NCBI GenBank assembly: GCA_009731375.1
Contig: BJOX01000029.1
Span: 1,242,931 to 1,306,930, forward strand
Direction: 5' to 3'
From: Paulinella micropora
Lineage: Eukaryota > Cercozoa > Imbricatea > Euglyphida
Length of the DNA stretch: 64,000 nucleotides
The position numbers and the translations under genes are program-made. Within the stretch, counting starts at the first letter, position 1; each line of letters begins with the position of its first letter. The notes under the pieces were generated by a model. The model made no database searches. It saw only the letters and a program-made list of their open reading frames with translations, and had not been told where the DNA came from. This document shows, piece by piece, positions 30,116-42,246 of the stretch.

Positions 30116-33100
30116 TCTTTTTCTTCTTCTTCTTCTCCTGCTGCTGCTGTTGTTGCTTTTCTTTTTCCATCCTTGCCTTCTCTTTCTGCTCCCTTGCCTC
30201 CCTCTGCTTTCTCTCATCTTCTATAAGTTTATTGATGGATGCGGTTTGATCTGCAATTGCCTTGTTGACAAGGGACTGAACGACTGCTTTCGAAACGCCA
30301 GCGGCCGAATCCTCCTGTGTACACAATATTATCGCTTTGATACAGAATGTATACAGGTGCACACAGGACGGTCCGGCCACCGGTGCTTTGAAAGCAGGCG
30401 TTTAATCCTTTATAAATAAGGCAATGACAGAACAAACCAAGGCAATTAAGAATTGCTAAAAAACGAAAGAAATCAGAAGGGGGACAGGGAGAAGAAAGAG
30501 ATGCAAGAAAGGAAAGAAAAAAGAGAGGCAACAACAGGAAAAGAAGGAAGAGATTAAAAGAAGAAGAAGAAGAAGAAGAAGAAGAAGAAGAAGAAGAAGA
30601 AGAAGAAGAAGAAGAAGAAGAAGAAGAAAAGAAGGAGGAGGAGGAGGAGGAGGAGAGAAATAGAAGAAGAAGAAGAAGAAGAAAAAGAAGAAGAAGAAGA
30701 AGAAGAAGAAGAAGAATCTTAGAAGAAGAAGGAGGAGGAGAGATTTTATACCTCTTCTTCCACGTCCTCTTCCTCAGACCCGACCTTAGCAGCCTTCTGC
30801 TTCTTGCTGCTGGTTTTGACTAGCCAGAAATAAATACACTAACAAGCAAGAGAGGATGAAAGTTCAATTGGTTACCAGCCTTTTTCTTCTTGGGCCCCTT
30901 AGCCGTAGGAGTGGGCGCCTCTTCTTCCACTGGCTCCTCCAACGTTTCTGTACAAAGCACCACATGCATATTACGATTCATGTTTTCATATTACATCATA
31001 CACAATTTGGCTACCATATTTCAGTTTCTTGACCCTGCTCGAAGACCGAGGCTCGCCGTTCCCTTCTCTCTTGCGCTAAAATGTGGGGAGAAGAAAGAAA
31101 GTGGTGTGTGTTTGTGTGTGTGTGGGGGGGGGGGGGTGGGGGGCAAGAAGCATAATATTATCCGACCTTGTTTGCTAAAAACAGAAGCAAAAGCTCCCTC
31201 TTCCGCCAGTAATAGAGCATCGGCGGCTCCGTAGGGTTGCCGATGTACTTCGCAAACTCTGGCTTGACTTCCTTCTCGAAGTCAAGCGGCGACTTACCAA
31301 GCATGCATGAGTGCTTCAGGTTGAACCCATAGAAACCCATGAGCTGGTAGTGAATTTCATTTGCAACGCCATCGCCGTCGGTATCGACATAGCGTACAGC
31401 AAGAATATAACGCTTTGATATAGCAGATATTAATGTGCAGCGACTGAACTTTGAGAAACATAATGTACCTCGATTGATTTGGGCAGGACTCTTCTTCCGC
31501 CAACCGTAGGGAAAATGATCAACCGTAGGGAAAATGATCAAGAGAGCAGGAGCACAGGGGGAAACTTCCCTATCCGATGTTTCCACTTGCGTGGACGCCG
31601 TGAGCTGAAATTTGTTGTACTTCTCCAGCACAACGTCCAGCACAAGCGGCCCCTCCCTGGGTTTGTTGTCTTCGGTAGTAAACTTGAACAGCAAGCTAAT
31701 CCAAGCAGCGACAGCAGCAGTACAAGCAAAAGAAGAAGAAGAAGAAGAAGAAGAAGAAGAAGAAGAAGAAGAAGAAGAAGAAGAAGAAGAAGAAGAAGAA
31801 AAGTAAGAAGAAGAAGAAGAAGGAGAAGAAGAAGAAGAAGAAGAAGAAGAAGAAGAAGAAGAAGAAGAAGAAAAAAGAAGAAGAAGAAGAAGAAGAAGAA
31901 GAAGAAGAAGAAGAAGAAGAAGAAGAAGAAGAAGAAGAAGAAGAAGAAAGAAGAAGAAAGAAGAAGAAAGAAGAAGAAAGAAGAAGAAGAAGAAAAAGAA
32001 GAAGAAAAAGAAGAAGAAAAAGAAGAAGAAAAAGAAGAAGAAGAAGAAGAAGAAGACCAGTCTTGCCAGGACTTGCCCGAAATGAATGTGAAGACGGACG
32101 TCGCCCACACACGAATCTTGCCGTTCCCAACCGGCGGTAACTTATGACCCGGGTTGTCAGGATCCATATCCTGCTCACTCATCTCCTCACTCTTCTCCTC
32201 CTCATCCTCCTCCTCCTCCTCCTCCTTCTTCTTCTTCTTCTTGAAGTTCGTCTCCTTCTTCTCTTCTTCCTCCTTCTTCTTCTTCGTCTTCTTCTCCTTC
32301 TCCTTCTGCTCTTCCTCCTCTTTCTCCTTCTTTTTCTTCTTCTCTTCCTCCTCCTTCTCTTTCCCCTTCTTCTTTTCTTCCTCCTTCTCTTTCTCCTCCT
32401 CCTCCTCCTGCTTCTTCTTCTTCTTCATCTCCTTATTCTCTTCTTTCTCCTTCTTCTTCTTCGTCTTCTCCTTCTCCTTCTTCTCTTCCTCCTCTTTCTC
32501 CTTTTTCTTCTTCTCTTCCTCCTCCTTCTCTTTCCCCTTCTTCTTTTCTTCCTCCTCCTTCTCTTTCTCCTCCTCCTCCTCCTCCTTCTTCTTCTTCTTC
32601 TTCTTCTTCATCTCCTTATTCTCTTCTTTCTTCTTCGTCTTCTTCGTCTTCTTCTTCTTCTTCTTCTTCTTCTCCTTCTTCTCTTCCTCCTCTTTCTCCT
32701 TCTTTTTCTTCCTCTTCCTCCTCCTTCTCTTTCCCCTTCTTCTTTTCTTCCTCATCCTTCTCTTTCTCCTTCTCTTTCTTCTTATTCTTCTCCTTCTTCT
32801 TCTTCTCTTCCTCCTCCTCCTTCTTCTTCTTCTTCTCTTCCTCCTTCTTCTTTTCTTCTTCCTCCTTTTTCGTCTGCTTCTCTTCCTCCTCATTCTTCTC
32901 CTTCTTCTTCTCCTCCCCCTCCTCCTTCTTTCTTGAGGGATCATCAGGTCTCAAAAACGCTGTCTGCCTCTTATGTCTTTTGTGTGGGGGACCTGCTTCC
33001 TCGCCCAAGCCGTCGTCCCATTTCGTGGCTTTATCCTTCATTAGCATTCCTTGTTGATTCCACGAGTAGCAGAAGCCGCGGACCAACGTATCGAGGTCGC

Positions 33101-33329
33101 CTTTGCCCTGCATGTTACACATGGATAAAAAAAATAAACAGGCAAGCACACAATCTTAGTATAGTATTACCAGATCATGCTTGCGAAAGACGTCGTCGGG
33201 AATCTCCACATTTTCGAAGGGCTCCACGTCTGGGGATCCGTTGATAGTAAGGAAGATTTCATCTCGCGAATTTTTTCGAATAGTTTGTAAGGTCTTGGCA
33301 ACGAGCTTGCTAAAACTCTTCTTGGGCAT
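29770..33329 (-). CDS. intron-containing Lys/Glu-rich protein of the transposon, unknown function
   Basis: ATG at 33329-33327. Exon 1 33329-33171 (53 codons, MPKKSFSKLVAKTLQTIRKN...) joins exon 2 at 33107 in phase (GKGDLDTLVRGFCYSWNQQG). Exon 2 then runs into long Lys/Glu tracts coded by (CTT)n-type repeats, with a unique island MSEQDMDPDNPGHKLPPVGN near 32120-32180. Further exons: 31720-31170 (uncertain ends), 30947-30876, 30819-30752 and from 30314, all three with GT-AG borders and matching phase (PKKKKA-V-KTSSKKQKA; EEDVEEE-EDSAAGVSK). C-terminal part contains LVNKAIADQTASINKLIEDE and a coiled coil. No known family. Divergent from the transposase gene. Confidence 0.5.
30545..30740. repeat. 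(GAA)n tract
   Basis: Nearly uninterrupted GAA/GGA trinucleotides inside an intron of the minus-strand gene. Confidence 0.95.
31728..32055. repeat. (GAA)n tract
   Basis: About 320 bp of AAG trinucleotides. It could code Ser/Leu/Phe runs on the minus strand or lie in an intron; the frame cannot be settled. Confidence 0.95.
32195..32935. repeat. (CTT/CTC)n tract coding Lys/Glu runs on the minus strand
   Basis: About 740 bp of imperfect pyrimidine trinucleotides with internal longer-period repetition (TTCCTCCTCCTTCTCTTTCC recurs about every 190 bp). Read on minus it gives Glu/Lys repeats continuing exon 2. Confidence 0.9.
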
Positions 33330-33484
33330 CAGAGCTAATCCTACATTCAAACATCTTGTGACTTTGCAGAATGCGAAATGAGTTGCCTTCCAAGGCGCCA
33401 AGATTTGAGTTGGTTCGTGACGCGGTGGGTGGTGGAAGCTAAAAAATCAGGTCCTAGCGATTGGAAAAAGGCTGGAGGGTAGGT

Positions 33485-34330
33485 GTAAAGTTTGTGCAGA
33501 CTTTTTATTAAGAGGAAATCATTTTGAGAAGATATAACATCATTCCCGCCTATTCCATAGACAAGATTAGGCGGGAATGCATTTCTTTTTTTTACATACT
33601 AAATTGTCTGCGGAGAAAACTCTGCACAAACTTTTGTCAACACCGACCTCCATGGTTTTTGAAATTCCTCTCTTCCTCCTCACAACTCAAGCGATACCTT
33701 GTAAAAAAACTACAGCCAAATGTTTGTTAAAGCCATAAATATTAGTTCCTAATAGTTCACAACCCAACTGAACCTATTTGCCACAAGCCAGCAGTTCGAT
33801 AAAACTTCGTTTTTGAGTTGACTTTTTACAAAAGTTTGTGCAGAGTTTGTATTAAGAGGAAAGTATTTTGAGAAGACGTAACAGCATTCCCGCCTATTCC
33901 ATAGACAAGATTAGGCGGGAATGCATTTCTTTTTTTACATACTAAATTGTCTGCGGAGAAAACTCTGCACAAACTTTTGTCAACACCGACCTCCATGATT
34001 TTTGAAATTCCTCTCTTCCTCCTCACAACTCAAGCGATACCTTGCAAAAAGCTACAGCCAAATGTTTGTTAAAGCCATAAATATCAGTTCCTAATATTTC
34101 ACAACCCAACTGAATCTATTTGCCACAAGCCAGCAGTTCGATAAAACTTCGTTTATGAAATGATTTTTACAAAAGTTTGTGCAGAGTTTGTATTAAGAGG
34201 AAAGTATTTTGAGAAGATGTAACAGCATTCCCGCCTATTCCATAGACCAGATTAGGCGGGAATGCATTTCTTTTTTTACGTACAAAATGGTCTGTGGGGA
34301 AAACTCTGCACAAACTTTTGTCGACACCTA
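33485..34330. repeat. 2.5 tandem copies of a 342-bp unit, each with a 150-bp palindrome
   Basis: Units start near 33486, 33829 and 34171. Each contains CAAAAGTTTGTGCAGAGTTT ... AAACTCTGCACAAACTTTTG as inverted ends about 150 bp apart and, inside, the perfect 12-bp stem CATTCCCGCCTA/TAGGCGGGAATG. The palindromic part resembles a MITE that was later carried along in a tandem duplication. Confidence 0.85.
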
Positions 34331-34349
34331 AATTCATGTGTAGATGTTG

Positions 34350-34727
34350 TTGTTCAGTTATCTCTTTCTTTCTTTCTTTCTTTCTTTTCTTTCTTTCTTT
34401 CTTTCTTTCTCTCTTTCCTTTCTTTCTTTCTTTCTTTCTTCTTTCTTTTTCTTTCTTTCTTGCTTCTTTCCTAAGGCTTTTGTACTTCCTCCTCCTCCTT
34501 TTCCTCCTCCTCCTCCTTCTTCTTCTTCTTCTTCTTCTTCTTCTTCTTCTAAGAATCTTTTTCTTCTTCTTCTTCTTCTTTCTCTTCTTCTCGTCTTTCT
34601 TCTTCTTCTTCTGCACCGGTAGACAGAGCAAAACTGCGGCACTTCACGTGGGCGGTGATGCAAAGTCCTCCGTGTTGTTAAGCTTCTTCTTCTTCTTCTT
34701 CTTCTTCTTCTTCTTCTTCTTCTTCTT
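34350..34727. repeat. (TTTC)n then (CTT)n tracts
   Basis: Pyrimidine microsatellites up to the N gap at 34728; probably the cause of the assembly break. Confidence 0.95.
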
Positions 34728-35469
34728 NNNNNNNNNNNNNNNNNNNNNNNNNNNNNNNNNNNNNNNNNNNNNNNNNNNNNNNNNNNNNNNNNNNNNNNNN
34801 NNNNNNNNNNNNNNNNNNNNNNNNNNNNNNNNNNNNNNNNNNNNNNNNNNNNNNNNNNNNNNNNNNNNNNNNNNNNNNNNNNNNNNNNNNNNNNNNNNNN
34901 NNNNNNNNNNNNNNNNNNNNNNNNNNNNNNNNNNNNNNNNNNNNNNNNNNNNNNNNNNNNNNNNNNNNNNNNNNNNNNNNNNNNNNNNNNNNNNNNNNNN
35001 NNNNNNNNNNNNNNNNNNNNNNNNNNNNNNNNNNNNNNNNNNNNNNNNNNNNNNNNNNNNNNNNNNNNNNNNNNNNNNNNNNNNNNNNNNNNNNNNNNNN
35101 NNNNNNNNNNNNNNNNNNNNNNNNNNNNNNNNNNNNNNNNNNNNNNNNNNNNNNNNNNNNNNNNNNNNNNNNNNNNNNNNNNNNNNNNNNNNNNNNNNNN
35201 NNNNNNNNNNNNNNNNNNNNNNNNNNNNNNNNNNNNNNNNNNNNNNNNNNNNNNNNNNNNNNNNNNNNNNNNNNNNNNNNNNNNNNNNNNNNNNNNNNNN
35301 NNNNNNNNNNNNNNNNNNNNNNNNNNNNNNNNNNNNNNNNNNNNNNNNNNNNNNNNNNNNNNNNNNNNNNNNNNNNNNNNNNNNNNNNNNNNNNNNNNNN
35401 NNNNNNNNNNNNNNNNNNNNNNNNNNNNNNNNNNNNNNNNNNNNNNNNNNNNNNNNNNNNNNNNNNNNN
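34728..35469. other. 742-base N gap
   Basis: Unresolved; probably contains the rest of the (CTT)n tract and the first exon of the transposase gene. Confidence 0.95.
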
Positions 35470-35523
35470 GTAAGAAGGTAATAAATAAATGAAATCAATC
35501 ACTAGGCAGCTTCTGCTTTATAG

Positions 35524-38500
35524 GTAGTTTGTTTTGACATCGATGCTGACGTGGACCAGAGGGCGGAGCCACAGAGTATTCCGGTCAAGCTCAAAGATAG
35601 CAGCACGAGACTATATGCTCCTACCGGCTCTCTGGTAATTCTATTTTTCTTTTGCTTGCTTGCGGAAGTTGGTAGTCATTCTGGTTTGTTTAGAGCGTCG
35701 ACGAAGATGATTCGGATACTGATTCGCAGTGCTACCATGAACCTACCGATCCTACCGATCCTAGATGGCTCCCCCCTCTGATCCACGAAGAATATGCGGG
35801 TGCGGAATCCAGTATTCTGTGCGACTACGACAAGCTGATGGAATCAAATGAGCTGGTGTGTGACCTGATGAAATTGTCACCACTTCCTCTACAACGACCA
35901 CGCAAGAATCCCACTCGGCCCTACAACATCAAAAGCCGCACCAAAGGATACGTGAGGTTGCAGAGACCGCAAGCGCTCAAGAAATTGTTGGGGATGACCT
36001 TCGCAGACCTGAATAGAGAAGTCAAGTCTGTTTGCTGTCAGAAGTGGAAGTGTTACGCATTCATCGACACGCGTGATGTGCTACACACACGAGCGAAGAA
36101 TGCATCGTCTTCACTAAGTGAGCTTTACACTTGGACAGCTGCTCAGCTTGAATCCTTTCAAACTAAAACTGGCTCGTTTCAATACATGTATCAAACGGAG
36201 CCGGTCTGCAGAACAGCTTGGCAGCGCATCCACGGCGTCAGCAACAGAGTTTTATCTCGCGCACACAAGCTTCTTACCAACAACATGAAGGTCTTTGCCA
36301 GAAAGTCAACAGCAGTTCCTGACACGGAAGATCTGGTTACGGTTTTGCTTTGTGAAAAATTCACAGACAGTCATCCCGAGATATGCAGTGACGGCATATG
36401 GAGGCTACAAGAAATGGCTGAGGACGCCGGAGTGCAAAAGTATGTTCGGGACAACTGGCAAGAAGTGTGTCTACGGTTTGGTCACTCTAAGCGAGTTAAT
36501 CCTGATAATCCTCCAACAGACAATACAATCAACAAGGTTTGGCGAGCAGATTTTCCGAACATCAAGTTTGTACGAGGTAATATGCATATAAGTATATAAT
36601 GACATTTGAACTTGTGTTATTTCATTGAACCTATATTCAATTCCCGTTCTTTTCAAGCTCAAGATAATATATATATGTTGCAAAGTTGACTGTTCGATGA
36701 GAAAGAATCGCTAGCCTTCAACATTACTCACTACATCCTTGTGCTGCAGCGGGAGACTTTGCAAAATGTGATATCTGCACGGATCTTGCGGCTCAGCATT
36801 CCCAAGGTTTCAAGAGTGAAGCGGATGTTCAGGCTTGGCGCCGCCGTAGCCGCCTTCACCACAAAATTCACAGGACCTGCCGCGTGGCGAGCATGCAACG
36901 CAAGAAGGCTGCGCCAGAAGACTTCCATGCTACTGTTATATCTGCAGACATGAAGCCGCCTGTGAGGATTCCATCTTGCCGCCGTGCTGCTAAAGATTTC
37001 AAAGGCAAAATGGTTTTTCGCCTTTGCGTCGGTATCAACACTTGTTTCACTACCGATACTAACTTCATTTTCACGTACCTGGAAGGCGCAGTGGAGCATG
37101 GTGTGAACAGCAATATTACTATGCTTGCATCACTTTTGCATTGGGAGCTTTGGCATCCTCGTACTATGCCAGCATGGAAATTATTTCTGGAATGGGACGG
37201 CGCCGGGGATAACACTGCGTGGGCTATGCTAGGCTTCATCGGGCTTAATGTTGTGGACCGCGGTATCCGTTGGCAAGCAGAGTCTCATCGCAAGCCTCCT
37301 GGGCACGGCCATGACGGGAATGATCAGCAGTTCAGAGTGATGGATATTGGGTGGAAGAGCACCTTCCTTACAACTAACATCGCTCAAGCTTTGTTGAAAC
37401 TTATCCTTGCCTTCAAGCAAAAAAGATCGCAATTCGTGTTGGTTGTTCTTGCTTGCAATTACGACTGGATGACTCATTTCAGTCCATGCATGAATAAGAG
37501 CTTCAAGCATTACAGCAAGCCTCTGGCCTGGCGCATCACCAAGAATGAGGATCCTGACGAGTTACCGACTGCGGAGTTCAAGACGATGGGAGACGCACAG
37601 GAGGAATTTCATGGAGAGAAGGATAATCCCCTAGGAGCACCAGTTAAACTGTTCATTCAGCGCCCCGGTACTGTATTATATAAATTTCTCCTCCCCCCCC
37701 CCCCCCGTGCATGTGTTGTATGTATTGCAATACCGGTGCGTTGGATGTATTGCAGCGACTAATCTGCCTCGCAAGCTTCCTGTGGGCTACTTCGTCAACC
37801 CACGTTTGAAAAAGGATATTCGTTCTTTGGGCAAGTACCTAGGGCCGGACGAGCGGGCATATGTGGAGGAGATGTTGGCGGCGGGAAACCTGACAAGAGT
37901 GGAAGTTGATGGCAAATACTTCGACGGTGGTCTGCCCGGACGCCCTGCTCATATGTCATGTGTTGATGCGAAGGGAAAGGAATGGAGAGTCGAGTTCCGA
38001 CTTATCGATGAGCTGCCGATGAACTGGATGGAGTTGCCTCCTAACCGCAAAGAAAAAATAAACGCTCTTACCCATTTGACACCTGATGAGCTTCTTTCTT
38101 TGCCACGTACATATTTTGTCAACGATGGACGGCCTCCAGCTCACCCGCGATGGCGTGGTGCAAGGGAGCTGACTGAGGAAGAAAAGAAGGAGCAGGATTT
38201 GGCTTTTGCAAATGTCTCTCATCCGTGGCGCAAAATTTTCACTTTGCTTACATCGTCTCAAGACAAGCAAGCATTTGCATCCAGCCAAATGGTAGTCAAG
38301 GAGCTAAAGGACTGGCTTAGAATGCACGGTGTTCCAACGCAAGACGGCGACCGGAAACAGTTTAAAAAGGCGCAGCTGGTTGACCAAGCATGGAATCATT
38401 TTCAAAGCTGTGACTGTGGGTTAGAGGAAGAAGTGGATGCCAAACTAGCTGGTGCTGCAGAACCCGAACCCGCGCTATCTGGGAACTCTTCTTCTAGCTC

Positions 38501-38925
38501 AGAGGAAGAAGTCAACGGTATTTCATGCTATATCTGCAATACGTTTTGCAAAAACTAGTCGCATTGTGTTATTATTTACAGTAGGTGAACAGGATGACTC
38601 AGACTCAACTGTCAGTGTGCCTCGTAGACGAGTACGCCAACCAAGCCGTCAGCGCGGACGTCGCCGCGCGCGTCGAGCAGCAGGTGGACGCGGACGCAAG
38701 CGCGCGCGAAATTCAGCTGATTCCAAGCAGGCGCTGCCATCTCAAAGCAGGGGCAATCAGGTGCAAGGCGCAAACCAGCCAGGCCCGAATCCGTGGGACT
38801 GCCCCTGCTGTTCTTGCCATAACGCTGAAGGTGGAGACAAGTGTCAGTTATGTGAGTGGCCTGCAGATGTTGATAGCTCTGATAGCTCTGACGACGACGA
38901 CCCATTGATGTCGCCTCGCAAGTAA
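35524..38925 (+). CDS. DUF7869-like transposase with RanBP2-type zinc finger, 5 visible exons
   Basis: Exons 35524-35634, 35694-36576, 36750-37667, 37756-38517 and 38582-38925 have GT-AG borders and consistent phase with no stop, about 1,000 codons. The first exon is probably in the N gap (3' splice site CTTTATAG before 35524). Exon 3 has a CDIC motif, an Asp in VISADMKPP, LEWDGAGDN, and GHGHDGNDQQF, the pattern of the DUF7869 transposase-like domain (usually GHTHEDIDQ). The last exon has Arg-rich nuclear signals, a RanBP2-type finger (WDCPCCSCHN, then CQLCEW) and an acidic end. The likely mobilising enzyme of this element; intact as far as visible. Confidence 0.65.
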
Positions 38926-39151
38926 GCAAGGAAATACTGCAACCCTTGCACGCACAAAGGTCCTGATGTAGTCATTTTATATTGGTAACATTACAAGCAT
39001 ATGTTATCATGGTTATTTCTTAATATGTAAGAGATTTTGCGCGTTGTGACTTTTTTTTCTTTTGCAGGTGCACGCGCTACGATTTTCTATCGTTGCAACC
39101 GAAAATTAGAAATTTTTTTGCTTGATGTAACCTTCGCATCACACAAACCCT

Positions 39152-39546
39152 CCCCCCCCCCCCACGTGAATCCCCCTCCCACAGCGGGCGGCAGGACATT
39201 TTTAAAGGTGAAAGCAGCTCATAATGTAGGAAAATACTAAAAACAAATAAAACAAAACAATCAAAGCAAGGTGTGCATGGTTGTCGCTTGTTTCCAGCAT
39301 GGTCTTGCCGTCGCCGGCATGAAAAAAAAGTAGAAAAATTATAGTGTCAGACCGGTTTCGGTCCACCTCCGGAGGTGAAGTCCAAGTGGTTGACTATTAA
39401 TAAAAACATGTTTTAATATCATTTTAGTATGTTATGTAACTAAATACTGAATTCCCATTCATTTGCACAAGTTTTCTGAAAGTTCCTAAAAGTCTTGAAA
39501 AATTTCGGAAAAAGTGATACCCCCACCTTTGACGAATGGTTAGTTA
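39152..39546. repeat. right TIR of the 10.4-kb transposon
   Basis: Reverse complement of 29109-29506; ends GACGAATGGTTAGTTA directly before the resumed PLV2 gene. Confidence 0.9.
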
Positions 39547-39620
39547 TAACATCCAACTTTGACATTTATAAATTCTCCGTCCGGATTTTCTGCGATTGAG
39601 TTTCTCTGGTGAGTTTTCAT
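39547..39620 (-). pseudogene. 5' end of the PLV2 virion surface protein, cut by the transposon
   Basis: ATG at 39620-39618 (MKTHQRNSIAENPDGEFINV) aligns with the PLV1 protein start MATHQRNLIAQNPDGDFINI and breaks off exactly at the transposon TIR. The rest is at 27956-29108. Confidence 0.8.
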
Positions 39621-39731
39621 TGATATTTTAGAATTTCGATTCTATCTGTCTCCGACAGATTTCTCTCTTATTCTCAAACGTCATTTTTCTATATTATAGG
39701 AGAAAAAAATATTTAATCTATTAATTTTTTT

Positions 39732-39903
39732 TTAGAATTGCGTTTCGTGCTGTCGCACTATCACTTATTCTAAAATTCTTTCCTTTTTTTGTTTTTCACG
39801 ATTTTTATCAATATCTCAAACATGTTTAAGATTAGCGTGAATGAGCGTTATGTTGAATTTTCATTTAAAATTCAACATTGAATGAAAGTGTAGTTGATAA
39901 ATA
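39732..39903 (-). terminator. hairpins after the PLV2 capsid gene
   Basis: ATGTTGAATTTT (39850-39861) pairs perfectly with AAAATTCAACAT (39867-39878), 12 bp, 5-nt loop, about 25 nt past the TGATATTT at the capsid stop. A second stem, TTTTAGAAT/ATTCTAAAA (39734-39773 region), carries the GTGCGACAGCACGAAACGC loop. Confidence 0.65.
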
Positions 39904-41343
39904 TCAACTCATCAAAATTTCAACTCCCTTCACAAGCACACTACGTTGAAGAATGGCGAATGTGTAATGGTTAACATTAGTTATGCCACCACCACTCGCA
40001 TTATTACTTGTAGTTGAAACGAATTCATATCGCCTCTCAGTGTCTAGGCTCAAACCGCTCACCTCATAGCCGTCTGTGTCCTTATCGCACAGCGGGCGGT
40101 TATTGTCCCAAGTATCTACGTGGAACCAGTTGTAATGATAGACATCGCTGTTTAGGATAGCAGTTCCCTTCAGCTTTATCCTTCAAAATCATATAGTCCT
40201 CATTTTCCTTTGTGTCAATATCAAACTGCTGTAGACGAGAGCCGTCAAGGGTTGGATAGTATTTTTCAACCTTCCCACCAGCTCTGTTGTCATGATCAAA
40301 AGAAGTATTAGCACTCTCAGTGAAATGAAAGGCGGAAGTATAAATACGACGAATTCTTTCACCCTGCGAGCGGTTCATCTTAATAACATAGTTCTGTTGG
40401 TTTGTTTGAAGACTTTGCTTCCAAGCAATAGGATACTCAATTTTAAATGGAAAGCCTTCACCCGCAATCTTTTGCTGGACACCGAGGATGACATTCGGGT
40501 CAGTCTCAATAGCGAGGAATAGATTTAGGTTAGATACGATAGCACCAGTGGTAGTAGCGGCAGCACCAGTGGAAATAGAACTAGCATCAGTGCCATAGAA
40601 TGAAGAGCGGTTGGTTTCAGCCCACACAATCCGCATATCCAAAATTTCATTAAATAGTCTTATCCAGTTCAAAAATAGTGCCAAACAGCATACCCAAAGG
40701 AAACTTAACATTAATAACAGGGTTGGCATAATTGGCAGTTCCACCTTCAAAATACCTAGCCTCAAAAGGAACATTAACCAAACTATAATCCCCGCAGTGC
40801 TATCGGCGAGAGCACTTTGTAATATCCTTGAACTGCAGCGACCAATCCTGCAGTATTGACTGCAGCAGTAATTGCCGCTCTTTCCGCTACGGTTCCAATT
40901 TCAACTTTTCCAGCATTACACTTTTGAAGCATAGCACCGCTACCCACACCAGCACCATGATTTTCAAGTGCCATAAATTTTTCATACTTACTTTCTGGTT
41001 TCCATATAACCTTTGTGTAGTTTCCCACATGTTGAAAATTACACAAATACTGCCCGCTTCGGCGGCGCAATTCAATAGTTTTAATCATAGACAGACAATC
41101 CATATAGATACGATTGTAGCGACCGCCAGCACCTGGAGCAGACGGAGTGTAAGTAAATCGCAACACACTCCTCGCAAGGTTCAAAGGACGAGTAGGAATT
41201 TCAAAGGTGTTTTCCATACCACCAGCAGTAGTAAGTGCGACAGGTTGCGAGCCTTCACGAGTGGTAAGTTTGGTTAATTCATACTTACCAGTGAGCAGTT
41301 CCTTAGTCTGATGGACTAATTCTCCTCCGTATTGGACAGGCAT
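39904..41343 (-). pseudogene. MCP: major capsid protein (PLV2), at least three frameshifts
   Basis: Homologue of 7574-9150. Opens MPVQYGGELVHQTKELLTGK with IPTRPLNLARSVLRFTY, continues in other frames after shifts near 40800, 40660 and 40175, and ends VKGVEILMS at TGA 39906-39904. About 45 residues between the two jelly-roll regions are shorter than in PLV1. Clearly non-functional if the sequence is right. Confidence 0.82.
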
Positions 41344-41428
41344 TTTTTGTTTTTGTTTTTGAAGTAGTGTAAATTAACTAATTCACCAGTATATATTTAT
41401 AGAAAAAATAATTAAATCAAAAATTAAT

Positions 41429-42243
41429 TCACTTTGATTTCAACAAATTGAAGAATGAATTAAACAAACTAAATAATTAGTTTCACGATAAACTAATAAA
41501 GTCATAACGACTCCCAAACCATTAAGATTAATCGCTTGGTCATTTTCGTCCGTCAAGTAAAACCTAAATACATTATTCGAACTTGCCGAATGTTTTCCCG
41601 TATTCACTTCCAGAGCCGTCATAGATGACAGACCCAAAAGGAATTTCGTTGGCAGTGTATATTTCTTGTAGCATGTGATTATCTCCTTCATTTGCCAAAT
41701 CCGATTGAAGGTATAAAGTCTTTTCTCCAGTTAAAATAATTACATTTGGAGATTTAATAACATCATTAGCGAAGAAATATGTTGAATTTCTATCAAACCC
41801 CATAACCTCGTGAATACGGGTATCACCATCAAATATAAACCGCGGTTGAATTCCTTTATTCTCTGACACGCTGAATGTTAATTTTCCATCTCAGAGTCTG
41901 GTTCTATGTTGGTATTGTTGCTTGAGACAACATAAGTATAATTATTTGGGCTGTCTGCGGTTAGCACCTCAGACAACTTATTTTTTAGATTGTTCATTGT
42001 GTAGTTTCCCTCTGGTATCGTAATTAAAGCCTCAAATCTGTCTTCGGATAATGTAAAAGTATTATATGGTGAAGCCACCGAATAATAAGACTTCGGAACA
42101 TAGATATGAAGAATTTTACAATGTGTGGGGGAATCTAGTCCCTTCATATTAACTTCGTGTGTAAAGTCGCTGTCTGTGCCTGTTATCCTATTTTTACTAT
42201 TAATGTAATAGATACCCGAACTTCTTCCTCCCTTATACTCCAT
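41429..42243 (-). pseudogene. penton / minor capsid protein (PLV2), two frameshifts
   Basis: Homologue of 9239-10051. Opens MEYKGGRSSGIYYINSKNRI and keeps HIYVPKSYYSV; shifts near 41880 and 41590; ends LLKSK at TGA 41431-41429. Outside the shifts it is nearly the same protein as in PLV1. Confidence 0.8.
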
Positions 42244-42246
42244 GAT

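Larger units (their letters stand above)
29109..39546. mobile_element. 10.4-kb DNA transposon with about 400-bp TIRs, inserted in PLV2
   Basis: Inverted repeats 29109-29506 and 39152-39546 start TAACTAACCATTCGTC and are nearly identical. They sit inside the PLV2 virion surface gene, whose two parts resume directly outside. It carries an intron-containing DUF7869-like transposase on + (35524-38925), an intron-containing Lys/Glu-rich gene on - (33329 to about 29770), tandem 342-bp repeats, long trinucleotide tracts and a 742-N gap. The target duplication could not be read cleanly (about 2-4 bp, CATA-like). Confidence 0.88.

Noticed and set aside
31538-33244. Several 200-470-residue Leu/Ser/Phe/Arg-rich ORFs on both strands
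   Set aside because: Products of GAA/CTT trinucleotide tracts; only the minus-strand Lys/Glu frame is supported by splice phase at unique exons.
34294-35502. ORFs of 270-395 residues spanning 34294-35502
   Set aside because: Mostly read through the N gap.
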